A stretch of 64,000 nt of DNA from Dendrolimus kikuchii (taxonomy: Eukaryota > Arthropoda > Insecta > Lepidoptera > Lasiocampidae). Shown in pieces: positions 30,132 to 42,800 of the stretch. Location of the stretch: positions 11,567,338 to 11,631,337 of the forward strand of contig CM034401.1 of the NCBI GenBank assembly GCA_019925095.2. Reading direction: 5' to 3'. The stretch's first letter is position 1; each line of letters starts with the position of its first letter. The notes beneath the pieces are model-generated. The model saw only the letters and a list, made by a program, of their open reading frames with translations. It ran no database searches and was not told the origin of the DNA. The translations under genes were made by a program, and so were the position numbers.

Positions 30132-33056
30132 AAACACACAAACGGCTTTTAGTGAAACTGTAGAAAAAATACTCTTAAAACAATCTGAGAAATTTGATCT
30201 TCTCTTTCAACAAATGAGTACTATGCTAGAACTCATAATAACTCTAATCAATAAGATGTCAAAATAGATTCCATCAAAATAGCGACATGGAACACCAATG
30301 GGTTAACTCCAAATAAAAATGATGTACAACTATTAATTAATGAACATAAGCTAGATATTGTCCTTATTACGGAAACACATTGCACTAACTCCAGTAATGT
30401 GAAATTTCAAGGTTTCCATTCGTACCTTACAAACCATCCAAATGGAACTAGTCATGCAGGGACCGCTATAATAGTCCGAAAAACAATAAAGCACCATCTA
30501 ATGCCAGAATTTAAGACCGACTACTTACAAGCAACTACTATTGCCTTAGAAGACAAATGTGGACATTTTAGTATATCTTCTGTTTATTGTCCTCCAAAAC
30601 ACAAAATAGATGAATCAATGTTCACTAGTTTCTTTCTGACTTTGGGACATCGATTTGTTGTTGGTGGAGATTGGAACTCAAAACACACTTTCTGGGGATC
30701 GAGACTTGTAACAACAAGGGGCCGACAACTAAAGAGTAGCATAGACTCCAATCATCTAAGTATAGTAACAACCTCAGAACCAACCTACTGGCCAACAGAT
30801 CCAAATAAAGTCCCCGATCTCCTAGATTTCTTTATAATAGGAGGCCTTTCTAGGCACTATTTTAAAGCCGAGTCATGTTTAGATAGCTCTTCAGACCATA
30901 CTCCAGTACTTCTGACAATTAGTACAAACCTTATAGAATGTGAGACACACGACACACTTTATAATAAACACACTGACTGGCCAACATTTCGTGAATATAT
31001 AGAGAGGAATATAAATTTGAAAGTAGTGCTAAAGACACCAGAAGATATTGAGGATGCTGCTAGATATATTACAAACCTTATCCAAAAGTCTTGCTGGAAA
31101 TGCACTCCTGAAAAAAAACATAGCAATGTGTCTAGTAACCAGCCGTTTGAAGTTAAACAATTGATTCTTAAAAAGAGACGGCTAAGGAGGGTATGGCATC
31201 TAACGAGACACCCTAAAGATAAAACTGCTTTAAACAAAGCTATTATTGAATTAAAATCTGCAATTTTCAACCTGCATAACCAAACTCTTCAATCAAAATT
31301 GGAATCTTTGACTGCTACAGCAGCCACCAACTATTCACTGTGGAAATTCACAAAATCTTTAGATCGCCCACAAGAAGCCAAACCACTAATTAAAACAGCT
31401 TCAAATACATGGGCAAGAACAAAACAAGAAAAGGCAGACCTATTTGCAGAGCACCTATCAAAAGTGTTTACCCCTAATGAAATTGCAGATAATGCTACTG
31501 AAAAAAATGTACAAGATACCCTCAAACAGGCTCTGCAAATGGATTTACCACCAAAACCAACAACAACTACGGAAGTGTGGGGGGTTATAAAATCCCTTAA
31601 GGATAAGAAAGCTCCAGGTTTCGACCTCATCACAAAAGAAATACTTAAAGAACTCCCCAAAAAAGCAATCACGTTCTTAACCATATTATTTAATGGAATG
31701 TTACATGTACAGTATTTCCCATGTATATGGAAAGTGTCTCAAATTATCATGATACACAAGCTAGGCAAACCTGCTCATGAAATAAGTTCATATCGTCCAA
31801 TTAGCCTACTACCCACACTATCAAAGTTGTTTGAAAAAATCTTGCTTCGAAAAATCTTACCAATTCTAAATCAAAATAATACGATTCCGGATCACCAATT
31901 TCGATTTCGGCAATACCACTCTACTATAGAACAAGTGCATCGAGTTTGTCAAGTAATAAGAGACACATTAGAACAAAAAGAATACTGCTCATCTGCTTTC
32001 CTTGATATTCAACAGGCTTTTGATAAGGTTTGGCACGACGGACTGCTCTACTAGATAAAGCTAAACATCTTCCATAACTACTATCTTCTGGCGTCATACC
32101 TGTCAAATAGACTATTTCAAATAAAGGAGGGAAACGAAACTTCACAGTGTTACGAGATTAAAGCCGGTGTACCCCAGGGGTCTATACTTGGTCCTGTTCT
32201 CTACACTATCTACATGGCAGATTTGCCAGATGTAACAGGAGTTATGACAGCTACATATGCCTACGATACAGCCATCTTAGCAAGAGACAAAAACCCAGAT
32301 GTGGCATCGACAATGCTGCAAAGAGGTTTAGATGAAATAAGTCGCTGGCTAAGTAAGTGGAGAATAAAAGCTAGTGCTACCAAATCAGTCCACGTAACAT
32401 TTGCATTGAGACATGGAAATTGCCCACCTGTAAACTTAGCCGGATGTACATTACAACACAGTGATAGTGTACGATACCTTGGAATACACTTGCACCGACG
32501 GCTGACCTGGAAATCTCATATAAAAACGAAGAGAAATGAGCTCAATATTAGATACAGAAACCTCTACTGGCTAATGGGGCGGAAGTCAAAACTCTCAACA
32601 GACAACAAACTTCTTATCTATAAAAGCATCCTAAAGCCATGTTGGACGTATGGAATACAGCTGTGGGGAAGTGCTAGTGACTCAAACCTCAATATTTTGC
32701 AGAGACTTCAAAACATAATAATAAGAAACATAGCAAATGTCCCATGGTTTATTACAAATCATGAAATACATGAACATCTGCAAATGTACACCGTGAGGGA
32801 GGAAATCCGAAGCTACAGCAGCACATACACAAAGACGCTAGCTAAACACCCTAATAAGCTAGCAACGCTGCGAAACACGGCTAAAAAGGCGTGTCATCTT
32901 GAAACTCGTTAACTGCTGAAACCAGTTAACACAGACCTTATGAGAAGTTGTTTCCGCTGGGAGACATGCTCGCTCCGACATTACATACGCTTAACATATT
33001 TGCTTGTAGTTCAGATAAAGAGTACAAAACAAAAAAAAAACAAAAAAAAAACAAAC
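30132..33056 (+). mobile_element. jockey-like LINE, 5'-truncated, poly(A)-tailed
   Basis: It begins inside ORF1: the last codons (…SETVEKILLKQSEKFD … NKMSK) end at 30267. ORF2 opens immediately in another frame and an A-rich tail (about 33025-33055) closes the element. It sits within the core of foldback copy B, whose sequence resumes at about 33059. The ORF1-ORF2 layout, apurinic endonuclease and reverse transcriptase are typical of the jockey clade. Confidence 0.85.
30255..32912 (+). pseudogene. LINE ORF2: endonuclease/reverse transcriptase, two inactivating changes
   Basis: One continuous frame runs from 30255. The endonuclease domain has IATWNTNGLTPNKNDVQ at the start, LITETH, FVVGGDWNSKHTFWGS and SSDHTPVLL near the end. 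The reverse transcriptase has KKAPGFDLI, YRPISLLPTLSKLFEKIL, AFLDIQQAFDKVWHDGLLY and GVPQGSILGPVLYTIYMADL. A TAG at 32052-32054 follows GLLY. The catalytic YADD box reads YAYD (GAC to TAC), removing an essential Asp. Otherwise the frame is open to a stop just after 32910, so decay is recent. No ATG precedes the endonuclease in frame, so ORF2 may rely on reinitiation after ORF1. Confidence 0.9.
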
Positions 33057-33058
33057 TT

Positions 33059-34304
33059 TTATTCAACAAAAGTGACATAACCTTGTTTATCAAACGTATT
33101 TTTGTTTTTCCCATTATTCATTCAAAACTTGTTGGTGGACCCTAAGAACATGTTTCCTAGCCCCAATAACAGATCTAGTGTCTATATAAAAGGCGTATGT
33201 ATACCCCTAAACTTAATTTCCCTTAATCTCATGCCACTCTGTGCAAAAGTTTAGCCTAATATATAAACACTGAAACTGTTTTTGAATTTAGTAAACAAAT
33301 TTTGAATTAGTTATTATAATTTTAAAGTTCAAAATAATAAGTTGCAGTACTGTCACTTTTTTTTTTACTTTACGACGATAATAGGCATAAGAAAAAAAAA
33401 ATTAACAATTCGATATGTCAATAATATCGATTTTTAAATACGAAAATCATTTGATATGTCAATAATATCGATTTTTAAATATGATTTTTTTTGCTTAAAT
33501 ATTGCGGGTTTGAATTAGTAGTATATATTTAATCAATTTATTTTTATTAATAAATCGATGTATAATTTGCTATACTCTATTTGCCGCTTTTTTTATTCCA
33601 TTTATCTTTTAGTTATATGAATGTACTTTGGGTTTTGTTATGGATTTTTCGACCTCTTGTGCTGTTTCGGTTATATTGATTATTTTTACGTTGATTCATT
33701 GGACTTCGATTGCATTACTTAACTTTGGATTTTGGCGAAATCCGCTATCTGAATTTTTGGGTGTGATATAGATAAACGGGAGGTAAATTAATGGTGATCT
33801 GAGTTAGGGATATCCTTACAGTTTATTTATAGCCACTAAAGTTGTGCGGGGTGATTGAAAGTCGCGACCAGTGACTAAAACGGTGAGTTGGTTAGGTTGG
33901 GTTAGTCTTTAGACCAAAGCGCATGAGCCGAGCGAGTGCCAGGACCGACTGGTCACCATTTATTCATTGATTACAATGATGGTTACAAATCGGTTGTGAC
34001 ATTTGCTGACCGCTGTCATAGCACAGTCGCTTTGCTCACTCGGCTTATGGGCTTTAGTCTACGTTTTTAGACTGTTTTAAATGTTTTTTACATTATTCAC
34101 TACTTTTCTTCTGCATTTCTCGTATTTAGACAAATAAGGAATAAGTACACCATTTTGTAAAAAATGAGTAGTTATTTTTACAGAAACAATCATATATCAA
34201 AAACTACATGTCTCCTAGACCTGGGAGTTACAGAAGGGAGAAGTATTCCTCCCCCTTCCCCCACTACTTAAAATTCAGTGACCACTTGTAAAGTTTAACC
34301 AAAT
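33059..34304 (-). mobile_element. foldback-like element, copy B (core plus right arm)
   Basis: After the LINE tail the core resumes (CAACAAAAGTGACATA… to AAAAGTTTAGCC, 33066-33258) in the same orientation as copy A. The arm then follows as the reverse complement of copy A (33243-34304; for example GTAAGGATATCCCTAA on the minus strand, and the 7397-side end near 34304). A 45-bp unit (ATATGTCAATAATATCGAT) is tandemly doubled at 33412-33485. The left core end lies at 30098-30131, upstream of the LINE; no left arm is recognised before it. Confidence 0.7.
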
Positions 34305-34905
34305 AGGGGGGCTAACGATTAGACCACGGCCCAGAGAGGTCGTGCTCCCGTCTTCTCTCGCTTATATTTTGATTATAAACCGCAATGGACATTGAAAGTA
34401 TAACAAACAGGCTAATAGCCTACCGAAACAGGGGAGCAAAGATGTTTCACGCGCACTTCTCATATAATACGAAGAAGGTCGCCCGCTGGGGTCCGATTCG
34501 GGCAACCTTACTGTTTTTGCCCGAACAGCGAAGTTGAAGTATGCACAAAGCATACACCTCTTATATAAATAGTTTGTATTAGCAACTTTGGACTTTGAAA
34601 CACCAGAAAATATGTCAGCAAGTTCACAAGGTATTTTATAAACACTTTCCAAATGCGTAATATGATCAACTAATAATTATTAACAGGGTTGTTATTTATA
34701 TTTCGTTATACCTTCTAGATACCTGGACGGGTTTAGATATGATTATTAGTACAGTCTCAATAATATTTTCACAAGATTCCAGGTGATTTGTAAAGAGCAG
34801 CATAGACGGCTTTTTGCACAGTTATTTTTTTTTTTACTATAACTAAACCGATTTCACACTAAAAACCAAAAAATAAATACTTAACCGATTTCTTTCTACA
34901 ACATC

Positions 34906-35178
34906 TTGAAGTCGGTGCCAAGTAAAAGAACTTTACCAAAGAACACAAAATTATTAAAAGTAATAACCAAGTTATATAATCACTCATTCAGTGTTCAAGC
35001 TGTCCAATTATGGAACATGCTTTCACTGGAACTGAAGCAAGCCCAATCAGTATCCTCCTTTAATAGACTTGTTAAGGATTACTCTTACTCATACTTACCC
35101 CAAAGTATAATATTTGTTGTTATTATTGTACGTATCTTTATGCTATTTTGTGAATTATTATATATATATGAGACTTAA
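34906..35178 (+). pseudogene. LINE reverse-transcriptase C-terminal fragment (CR1-like)
   Basis: The frame contains FSVQAVQLWNMLSLELKQAQ and SSFNRLVKDY, resembling the …RLWNSLP…FK… tail of CR1/Rex-like LINE proteins. Nothing of the catalytic domain is present. Confidence 0.5.
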
Positions 35179-35289
35179 TTCAAAATATTAAGTTATTCAA
35201 TTTTAATATGCAATATTTACACGCGTGTACAAGCATTTTTCCAAGAATTTAGGCACACGGCGTTCCTTAATAAGGATTATGCTCTATAG

Positions 35290-35590
35290 CCCTGGGATCC
35301 TATCCACTTATCAGATCCTGACTTTATGACCATGGGACTACCTCGGGAGTAGACGTATACTTACGAGTAAACAAAACAATTTGAAAATCGGTTTACAATT
35401 GACGGAGATATCATGTAATAAAAGAGTTGGTTAACAATTTTCATGAGTTTCTCTAATTCCTTAAAATCCACTTATCAGATCCTGACAGAGTGACAAAGGA
35501 ATCAATTCGGGAGATTATATAACCTTTCGGTTAAAAGAAAAAGTTTGTAAATCGGTTCACAATTGACCTTTTTTGATGGATATACAAAGT
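35290..35590. repeat. diverged tandem duplication, ~160-bp unit
   Basis: The order ATCCACTTATCAGATCCTGA, TCGGGAG, AAATCGGTT-ACAATTGAC occurs at 35307-35405 and again at 35466-35570. It resembles a widespread lepidopteran repeat with internal units. Non-coding. Confidence 0.55.
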
Positions 35591-35914
35591 TTTTGTATAT
35601 GTTAAATTTGAATTTAATATTAGAATGCGTAACAACGTAGACCTCTCGTGCATTTATTAATCGCGACTTCTTAGCCCCCAACACTAACTAACCTACCCTT
35701 GTGAACCTTGAGCTTGGGACATAACGGAGTGAATCATGTCGCAGCATTGTTTTGTATGTGGGTCACATCTCAATGATGCGCAAAACACACAGCTTTGCCT
35801 AAAATGACGAAATGATAATTTTTTAATACTTGTTTAGCAAATTTGGATTACAGTGGGTCTCACAAAATTTCTTCAAGGCCAGCAGCGTGTTGGTGACCTC
35901 TGATGTCGCAAACG

Positions 35915-35980
35915 TCATTTTTCAACGTTACCACATCAAGTGGGCCGTCAACCTGTCTGCTGTACTTCAGTTATACAAAT
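35915..35980 (-). repeat. R300 repeat fragment
   Basis: CATCAAGTGGGCCGTC…CCTGTCTGCTG followed by a T/A-rich end, corresponding to the first ~60 bp of the family on the minus strand; diverged. Confidence 0.5.
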
Positions 35981-36377
35981 AAAAGTAAATAAAGTAGACA
36001 TGGCGATTCTTAATGCCTTTTTTATAAAAAAGAACTAGACATTATTAGATATTATTTTAAAACTCTTTTTTTCATCCCAAAAATTGCACAGCTGTTTCTT
36101 TTTTAATTGTGAATATAAATTTCTTAATTATATGCGTCCCAAATTGGTTATTTTATCGCATGCCATCAGATGGGCGCGTACTATTGATTTGCCACCATTG
36201 CACTAATAGCATTTAACCCACGATAAACTTTCGTTACAATAAAGTATAATTTGTTAATTTAGTGCTCGTTCTTCAAATAATGAAGAACAAAACTTCTACT
36301 TACTATTGGTTCATTTAGGTCCGGTTCCTATATCTTACCGACCGTGCATTTGCCTTACTATCAATTAAAAAAGAACA

Positions 36378-36422
36378 TAAGCTCCATACATCTTAATCAT
36401 AAATTAAGATGTATGGAGCTTA
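36378..36422. repeat. perfect 20-bp inverted repeat, 5-nt loop
   Basis: TAAGCTCCATACATCTTAAT (36378-36397) and its exact reverse complement (36403-36422) are separated by five bases. It sits directly before a LINE fragment. No terminator-like T-run follows. Confidence 0.85.
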
Positions 36423-36429
36423 AATAATG

Positions 36430-36850
36430 CCCCAATATGATGTACGGATGTGAGGCTTGGACCCTAACACTTCAGGAGGAGAACAATCCGTTGGTGGCTG
36501 AAAGAAAGGTCCTCAGAAAGATCCAGGGTCGGACACGGGGGAAACGATGGCAACTGGCGGGTCCGAAAAAATGCTGATATCGAAGAACTGGTGGATGAGC
36601 CCAATATAATAGACGAGAGCAAAGCACATCGCTTGAGCTGGCTTGGCCACCTACATAGAATGGGGGAGGATGGCGCGGTAAAAAGAGCCTATCTGAGCAG
36701 ACCAACGGGACGGCGATTACTTTGTCAGCCCAGTTATCGCTAGAGTGACGTAGTGGAGGCTGATCTGCGCGAGCTTCATTCCTATGAGTGGAGTATTCTC
36801 ATTTCGGAGGCCAGGACTCATTTTGGATCGTTGAGCCGCAGCAGTTAGTC
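36430..36850 (+). pseudogene. LINE reverse-transcriptase C-terminal fragment
   Basis: Frame one reads YGCEAWTLTLQEENNPLVAE and RKVLRKIQGR; after one frameshift near 36530 it continues DGNWRVRKNADIEELV … RLSWLGHLHRMGEDGAVKRA. These are characteristic of the C-terminal region of insect LINE endonuclease/reverse-transcriptase proteins. Degenerate. Confidence 0.75.
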
Positions 36851-36899
36851 AATTAATTCCAACAATACATCCAATGTTAAAATTTAACCGACGGTAGAG

Positions 36900-39800
36900 C
36901 AATTGAATGAATAGCATGGAAACTGGCCATTATTGAAATGTTTAAGTAATTATTTTTACCTATAAGATTGTTACGGACAGAATTACCCCCTGATCTTTCC
37001 CCCGGAATCATACCCTTGCGCCCCGTCCACTGCGAATACGTAGTTTGATTAGCAGCTAAGCGTCTGAGTAAAATATTACCTTAGCGAGTCGCCGGCATGG
37101 TCCGCATGGTTAGAATTCGTTTCCAGTTCAAGTTATACACACAAGCGAAGAAAAGAAAAACGAGGAATACCAAGGAGAAGAGGAAGCATTCGGAAGACTA
37201 CAATCTTTTGGACTCTTCGCGTACATATTGTGGATCTTGTGTATACTAATGTTTTATTAGTGCGACTGGTATTAATCGCTGAAATCGATACGATTATAAG
37301 CTAATAGTGTTCAGAGGAACATCCGGGTTCTAGTGCTAACTTGTGTTGATCGACTTTAACATGCCATTTAATGTCAGTAGTGTTAATTATTCCTATTGCT
37401 GTTGTAAGTGCCTATAATAAATACAGTCCATATATAAAAGAATGTTTCATCGAGTATATATGCCACCAGTATCGTACAATGATGAATGATATACCAAATT
37501 TTAATGAAAATCATTTCACATGCAACAAGACTCGCCTAGGGGCGCATTCCTAGACCCGCAGTTTACAAAAATTTGTTTATCTTGCTAAAAAGTAAGTTTT
37601 GGGTAGCAGAAAGTTTTAGTCACACCTTACACTGGGGGATTATAAGGTTCACTAAGATAATACATACATATTACAGCTTGCTTACTTTTTAGCCTGATAT
37701 TTGTGGTTCAGATCAACACTTATGGAAAATTTTGTATTTTGCATGATAAAACATATTCAAAGTTCATCGTAGGTTTCTAAATACATTTAATAAAATAAAT
37801 AAAAATAAAATTCATGAAAATGAGCCCCCTATTTGAGGGCCTGAATACCATAAATCCAGGTTGCCGCAGTCCTGCTTTCAACTAGCTCCGAAATGACAAT
37901 TGACATTCAAAGAGCATACGATATTTGCAATTTTCATGTTTTTCTCATAACGAAGAAATAAGGCAAACAAAAGAAGAGTAATATTTTCTTAAGTTTTCGC
38001 GACTTGTATACATACTAAAACTACGTTTTAACGCGCGCTTAAAACCGTAGTTTTAAAAGAGTAATTCAAATTATAAAAGACCTATATGCATACAGGGTAT
38101 AATATGTCTAGAGGGGAGACATTAATATAATATTTCGGAGACAAACTTAGGAGGCATTAAAGTCCCTGGACGTTAGTGCGTTTCGACTACTTTACTGGTA
38201 TCCTTCCATGCCCGTAGCTACGTACGTAACCATAAAAAATAAAATCTAAAATATCTAGCATCCAAAATTAAGGCAGAGATACATTAGGTACTACATACAT
38301 TAGAGGGAAAAATATAAAGGACTAAATGAAACACCATAGAATCAATCTTTTATAAATAGGTATTGGTAAATATAGGTCAAATGTGGTACATACAATTAAA
38401 ATCAGAAGAAATGTAATTTTTTCATTATTTTATATCAAAATGCAAACATCAATGTATCATTTTCTACACAATATCATACACAGGTGTTAAATAATTTAGG
38501 AACATTATTTGGCGGCTGAAAGCTATGCGATTTTGTTATCCTGTCAAGTTGTCAAATTCAATTAATAGTAAATTGGGTAAGTGGTTGCAGTTCGCGCTCA
38601 GCGAATGATTACAAATGTCGAATGTTTCCGTTATTTGATTGCGGAACAAAAAAACAAACAATCGAAATGACCCCATAGCTCCAAAATTACTCAACTGATA
38701 ATGTTCAAATTCATTTTAGTCGAAAGTATTTGTTCACTTTGTTTTTCCCAGAATTATCCACTTCACAATTTAAAAGTTAAAGGACAGACACAATTTTCAC
38801 GACTTGAGGACCTATCATCGCCATGTATTGATTTAATTAGTCATTAAGAAATAACATTGTTTTTTCAAGATCCGACTATCCATATACGACTATGCACACT
38901 GAAAACTTAACGTCATATAGAGTAATGCAATTGTATAAGTATAATGTGAAAATTATATTCTAATTTTAAAGAGAATACAAATTAGATTTTTTCCTTTAGA
39001 AATTATGGATACTAAATAAATCAGCAGCCAATCCAATATAACAAAAATCACAATAATCGTTAGACAGACTATATATAATACTAAATTAAAATTATATTTT
39101 AAATGTAAACTAACTTATTGTAAGATAGAGTGTAGAAAATAAGAATATGTACAATAAGTTACGCTGTAAACCAATAAAACATTACACTTTCGTATTACGT
39201 ATATACAAAAATAATTGTGTTTATAGGTACGTGCTCTTGGTTAAGTAAAAGCATTGAAAAGATGCACATACTCAAATGTTTGCTAAATATATTACAATTC
39301 ATATAAGTGATACAGAAGATAAAATATAATTAAGTATAAAAATTATCATGAATCCAGCGACTTATCAATGCCGCAACTCATAATAACGAAGTAACATCAG
39401 ACTGCAATGTTTTATTGGCTTTAAAGTTGTGTTATAATAAGAAACGAAATAGGGAATATGCATGTAATATTAATAGGTCAAGTATTTTAATTTGAAAATC
39501 TATTCTCTGTAAATATAATGTTTTTCCGCTTCTTTGCATATTAGTTAGGGATTTTTAATTAATAAAGGGTTAAAATAAAACGGCGTGAAAAACATGGCAG
39601 AATACGCTTATTGGATCGTGACATCACGGTCCACGTTTAGATTATCAATGAAGGCGCATTTACAGGGTATTTTTATAGTTAAAAAATGCCAATGTTGTTG
39701 AGCAGTCAGCGAATATGGATTGTAATTTGCATATATATATGGCTATTTCCTAAATAATTGATTAAAACTATAGAAGCAATACATACATATTCCCTATTGC

Positions 39801-42800
39801 AAAACCTCGCTTTTCGAGGTTAGGGCAACTTGCCTAAAGCTGTCGTGACAAAGGGAAGATTTTGATTAAATATACAGACTATTATTCCATCATTTACAAA
39901 CTAATTAATAAGAAATAACTGTTTTAATACTTTATGACATAAATAATAACACATTTTAAACAATTCAACTTGTTTTTTGACTTAAGATCTCTTATTACTA
40001 CTTTTGACTACACTAATAATAAAACCGAGTTCTTTATTTTACATAGTTAATTATCCTATCCTATACTGACATTAAAGTAAAGGCGGTAGGCAGACAACTT
40101 CTTATAATATGGACTCAGAAACAGAGTGCGTTTGAGTTAGGGCATTTAAAGGGAATTTCCATAACATCCATCTTCTAAACAATATAAGTAATAATAATCA
40201 TCAGTGACATCGGAATAGTGAGGACTAATTTACCTAAAGTTATAGAAGATACGACATTCATTCAATCTCATATGTAATTGTGTTGTCAACTTGGTTAATA
40301 ACAATTAGCATACCTTAATTTTAAATTTATCTAAGTTTCTCCAAGAAAACGGTAAATAATTTATATCTTGTGACTACTCGAGAACATACTCATTTCACTA
40401 CACACAATCCACATTTTTCACAAAAACAGACTCTGCTTAAAAACCATAATTAAGTTTTTATTTATCATTTCTAAACAATATTACACTTATACGTATTTAA
40501 AAAAATGTACTGCTCAGCAAAACATGACGCGCAATTTTATTTAATTCTGTTCAATAGTTTTTTGTGATATGCGAACAGACAAGTGGCATTTTCGGAATCT
40601 GTTGGTACGAATTAAATGCTCTTATTATCTCTAATGCATTATACAAACTTAAACCCCTTGCAAATTTATAATTTTATAGAACTTGAACAAATTTATCCAA
40701 AATATTTACATACATTTACAATTTAATAAATAAATAAAAGAGACAAGCAACAAGAAGAAGCAAAAAGAACTACCCCAAGAGACCAATGAGATGAAAAAGG
40801 AATCTTTCTAACTTTAGGTATTTAGTCCCTACGTATTTCAATTACTGACAATAAGAAATTTTACACAACTTATTCAGGACACTACTTTAAAAGCTATGGG
40901 TAAATGTAAAACTCAAAAATATATTTCAGTGGCCCTATTAACGAAAAAACATCTACCTAAAATCAGTTAATTGTGATATAATTAATTAATTATTATAGTC
41001 TTAACATTCAAATGTAATAAATAGATTTATTAACAATTCTCTAGACAAAGGAAATAGCTCATTTTCATTCAAATTGTCTAAGAAACATGGGGTAACATAA
41101 AATAATAGTATGACAGATAATTATGATTTTTAACTTATTTTTATTAGAATCGAAATTAAACCATTTACATTTTAAACATTATCAATTTACTGTTTTCAGT
41201 AATATTGTTATTATTGTTCCTTTGGAAATCAAGTTGCTAAAAAAATATATAATACTAGGATATGTCCGCGACTTCGTTCACGCTTGACTTGAAATTCCCA
41301 CACACACACACAAAGTACCACAGCATTTAAAAAAGATTGTAAGCTATTGTTTTAGTGAAAATTGTATCGGAATAAGCATATAGATAATAAAAATTATTTA
41401 CGCACCCGAACAATTACAAACCACTCCCGTGAAATTTTCCGCGGGATTCCCGGTATAAAAAATATCACACAAACACAAATATTACATAAAATTTGCTATC
41501 GATCAGTAAAAAAATCACTTAGGAATTCGATTTTTTTTTCATTTTGCCATTTTAAATAATTCCCAGAAAATTCCCGAGATCAAAAGTAGCGGTGGTTTAA
41601 GTCTAAGAATTTGCGGTCGATCAACGAAAACCGAAATCGGCTCAGTAGTTTTTATGTGAATCCCGAACAAACAGACAAGAGATCTAAAAAAATTGCACCG
41701 TGTTCTCCATCGTTTATATAATCTATTCAAGTTGTTTATTTAAATAGCTTCAATGTAGACACGGCAATATTATAAATTTATTTAATAATTAAACTGCATT
41801 TTAAGGGTTATTATGTCCGTTTTTTATTGATTTTTCGTTTCGGCCAATTTTCTATATCAACAAAAAATTCAAATAAAAATCGCCTTTGAACATTATTAAC
41901 CGTCAAAACATATTTATGTGAAACCATCACGAAAAAACATACATTACGCATTCATATATATATTGTACTGAAATATGAGATTACACTTAATTATTCAAGA
42001 AATGTCAGTACAAAAATCCATAAAGGAAATCTACTACATATATTATGTACAATTAATATTAAACATTATCAAAACAGTGTACAAAACGAGTTCTCTCCTG
42101 AAGATTTTTAAAAATTAATAATAATAATTTTATTAACAAAATTATTCAAGTGTATGAAAGTTCTGATTTATTCCTATTAATAATATAATATTAATACTAA
42201 TCTGGTTTTAAATCAGAAAAATTTTAATTTGCAGATTAATATTATATTTCCTTGATGTCTATATAACATAATTTTGCGTGTTTTACTACAGATGGTATTT
42301 TTTCACAAGCATGAAGAGATCTCTTTTATATCCTAAAAATCATGGAATAAAAATATTAAGAATGACAATATCCCAAAAAAAAACGTAACTCGAAAGCTTA
42401 AGTCCCATAAACCTAAATGGCGCTATAGCTCATGGTTATTTCATTTCTTGACGATTTATTGTTTAAATTTTTTTTAGACCAAAGTAAATATTGCTACTAA
42501 GGTCGCTTTCAATTTTCAACATAAGTTGCATAAAAATGTTTTTATTTTTGCTGGAGTAGGTACAGCAAACAGTCTGCCGGCACACCTGATGGAAAGTGGT
42601 TATAATCCCTGGCACGGATCTTAGACTGTGACCTTGTCCTGGCCTCAATTGACTGATCTTTTTTGAAGTATATGGTCTTTTTTGAAGTATATTCCGTTTT
42701 AAGTAAAGGAACAAAAACATATTATTATCAATAAAACGCATCACATTGGCTACGCTCATTACTATTCCACCAACCGATCAAGATCCCTGCCAGGAATTAT

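Noticed and set aside
30959..32145. Minus-strand frames of 70-117 codons
   Set aside because: Shadows of the LINE ORF2 on the plus strand.
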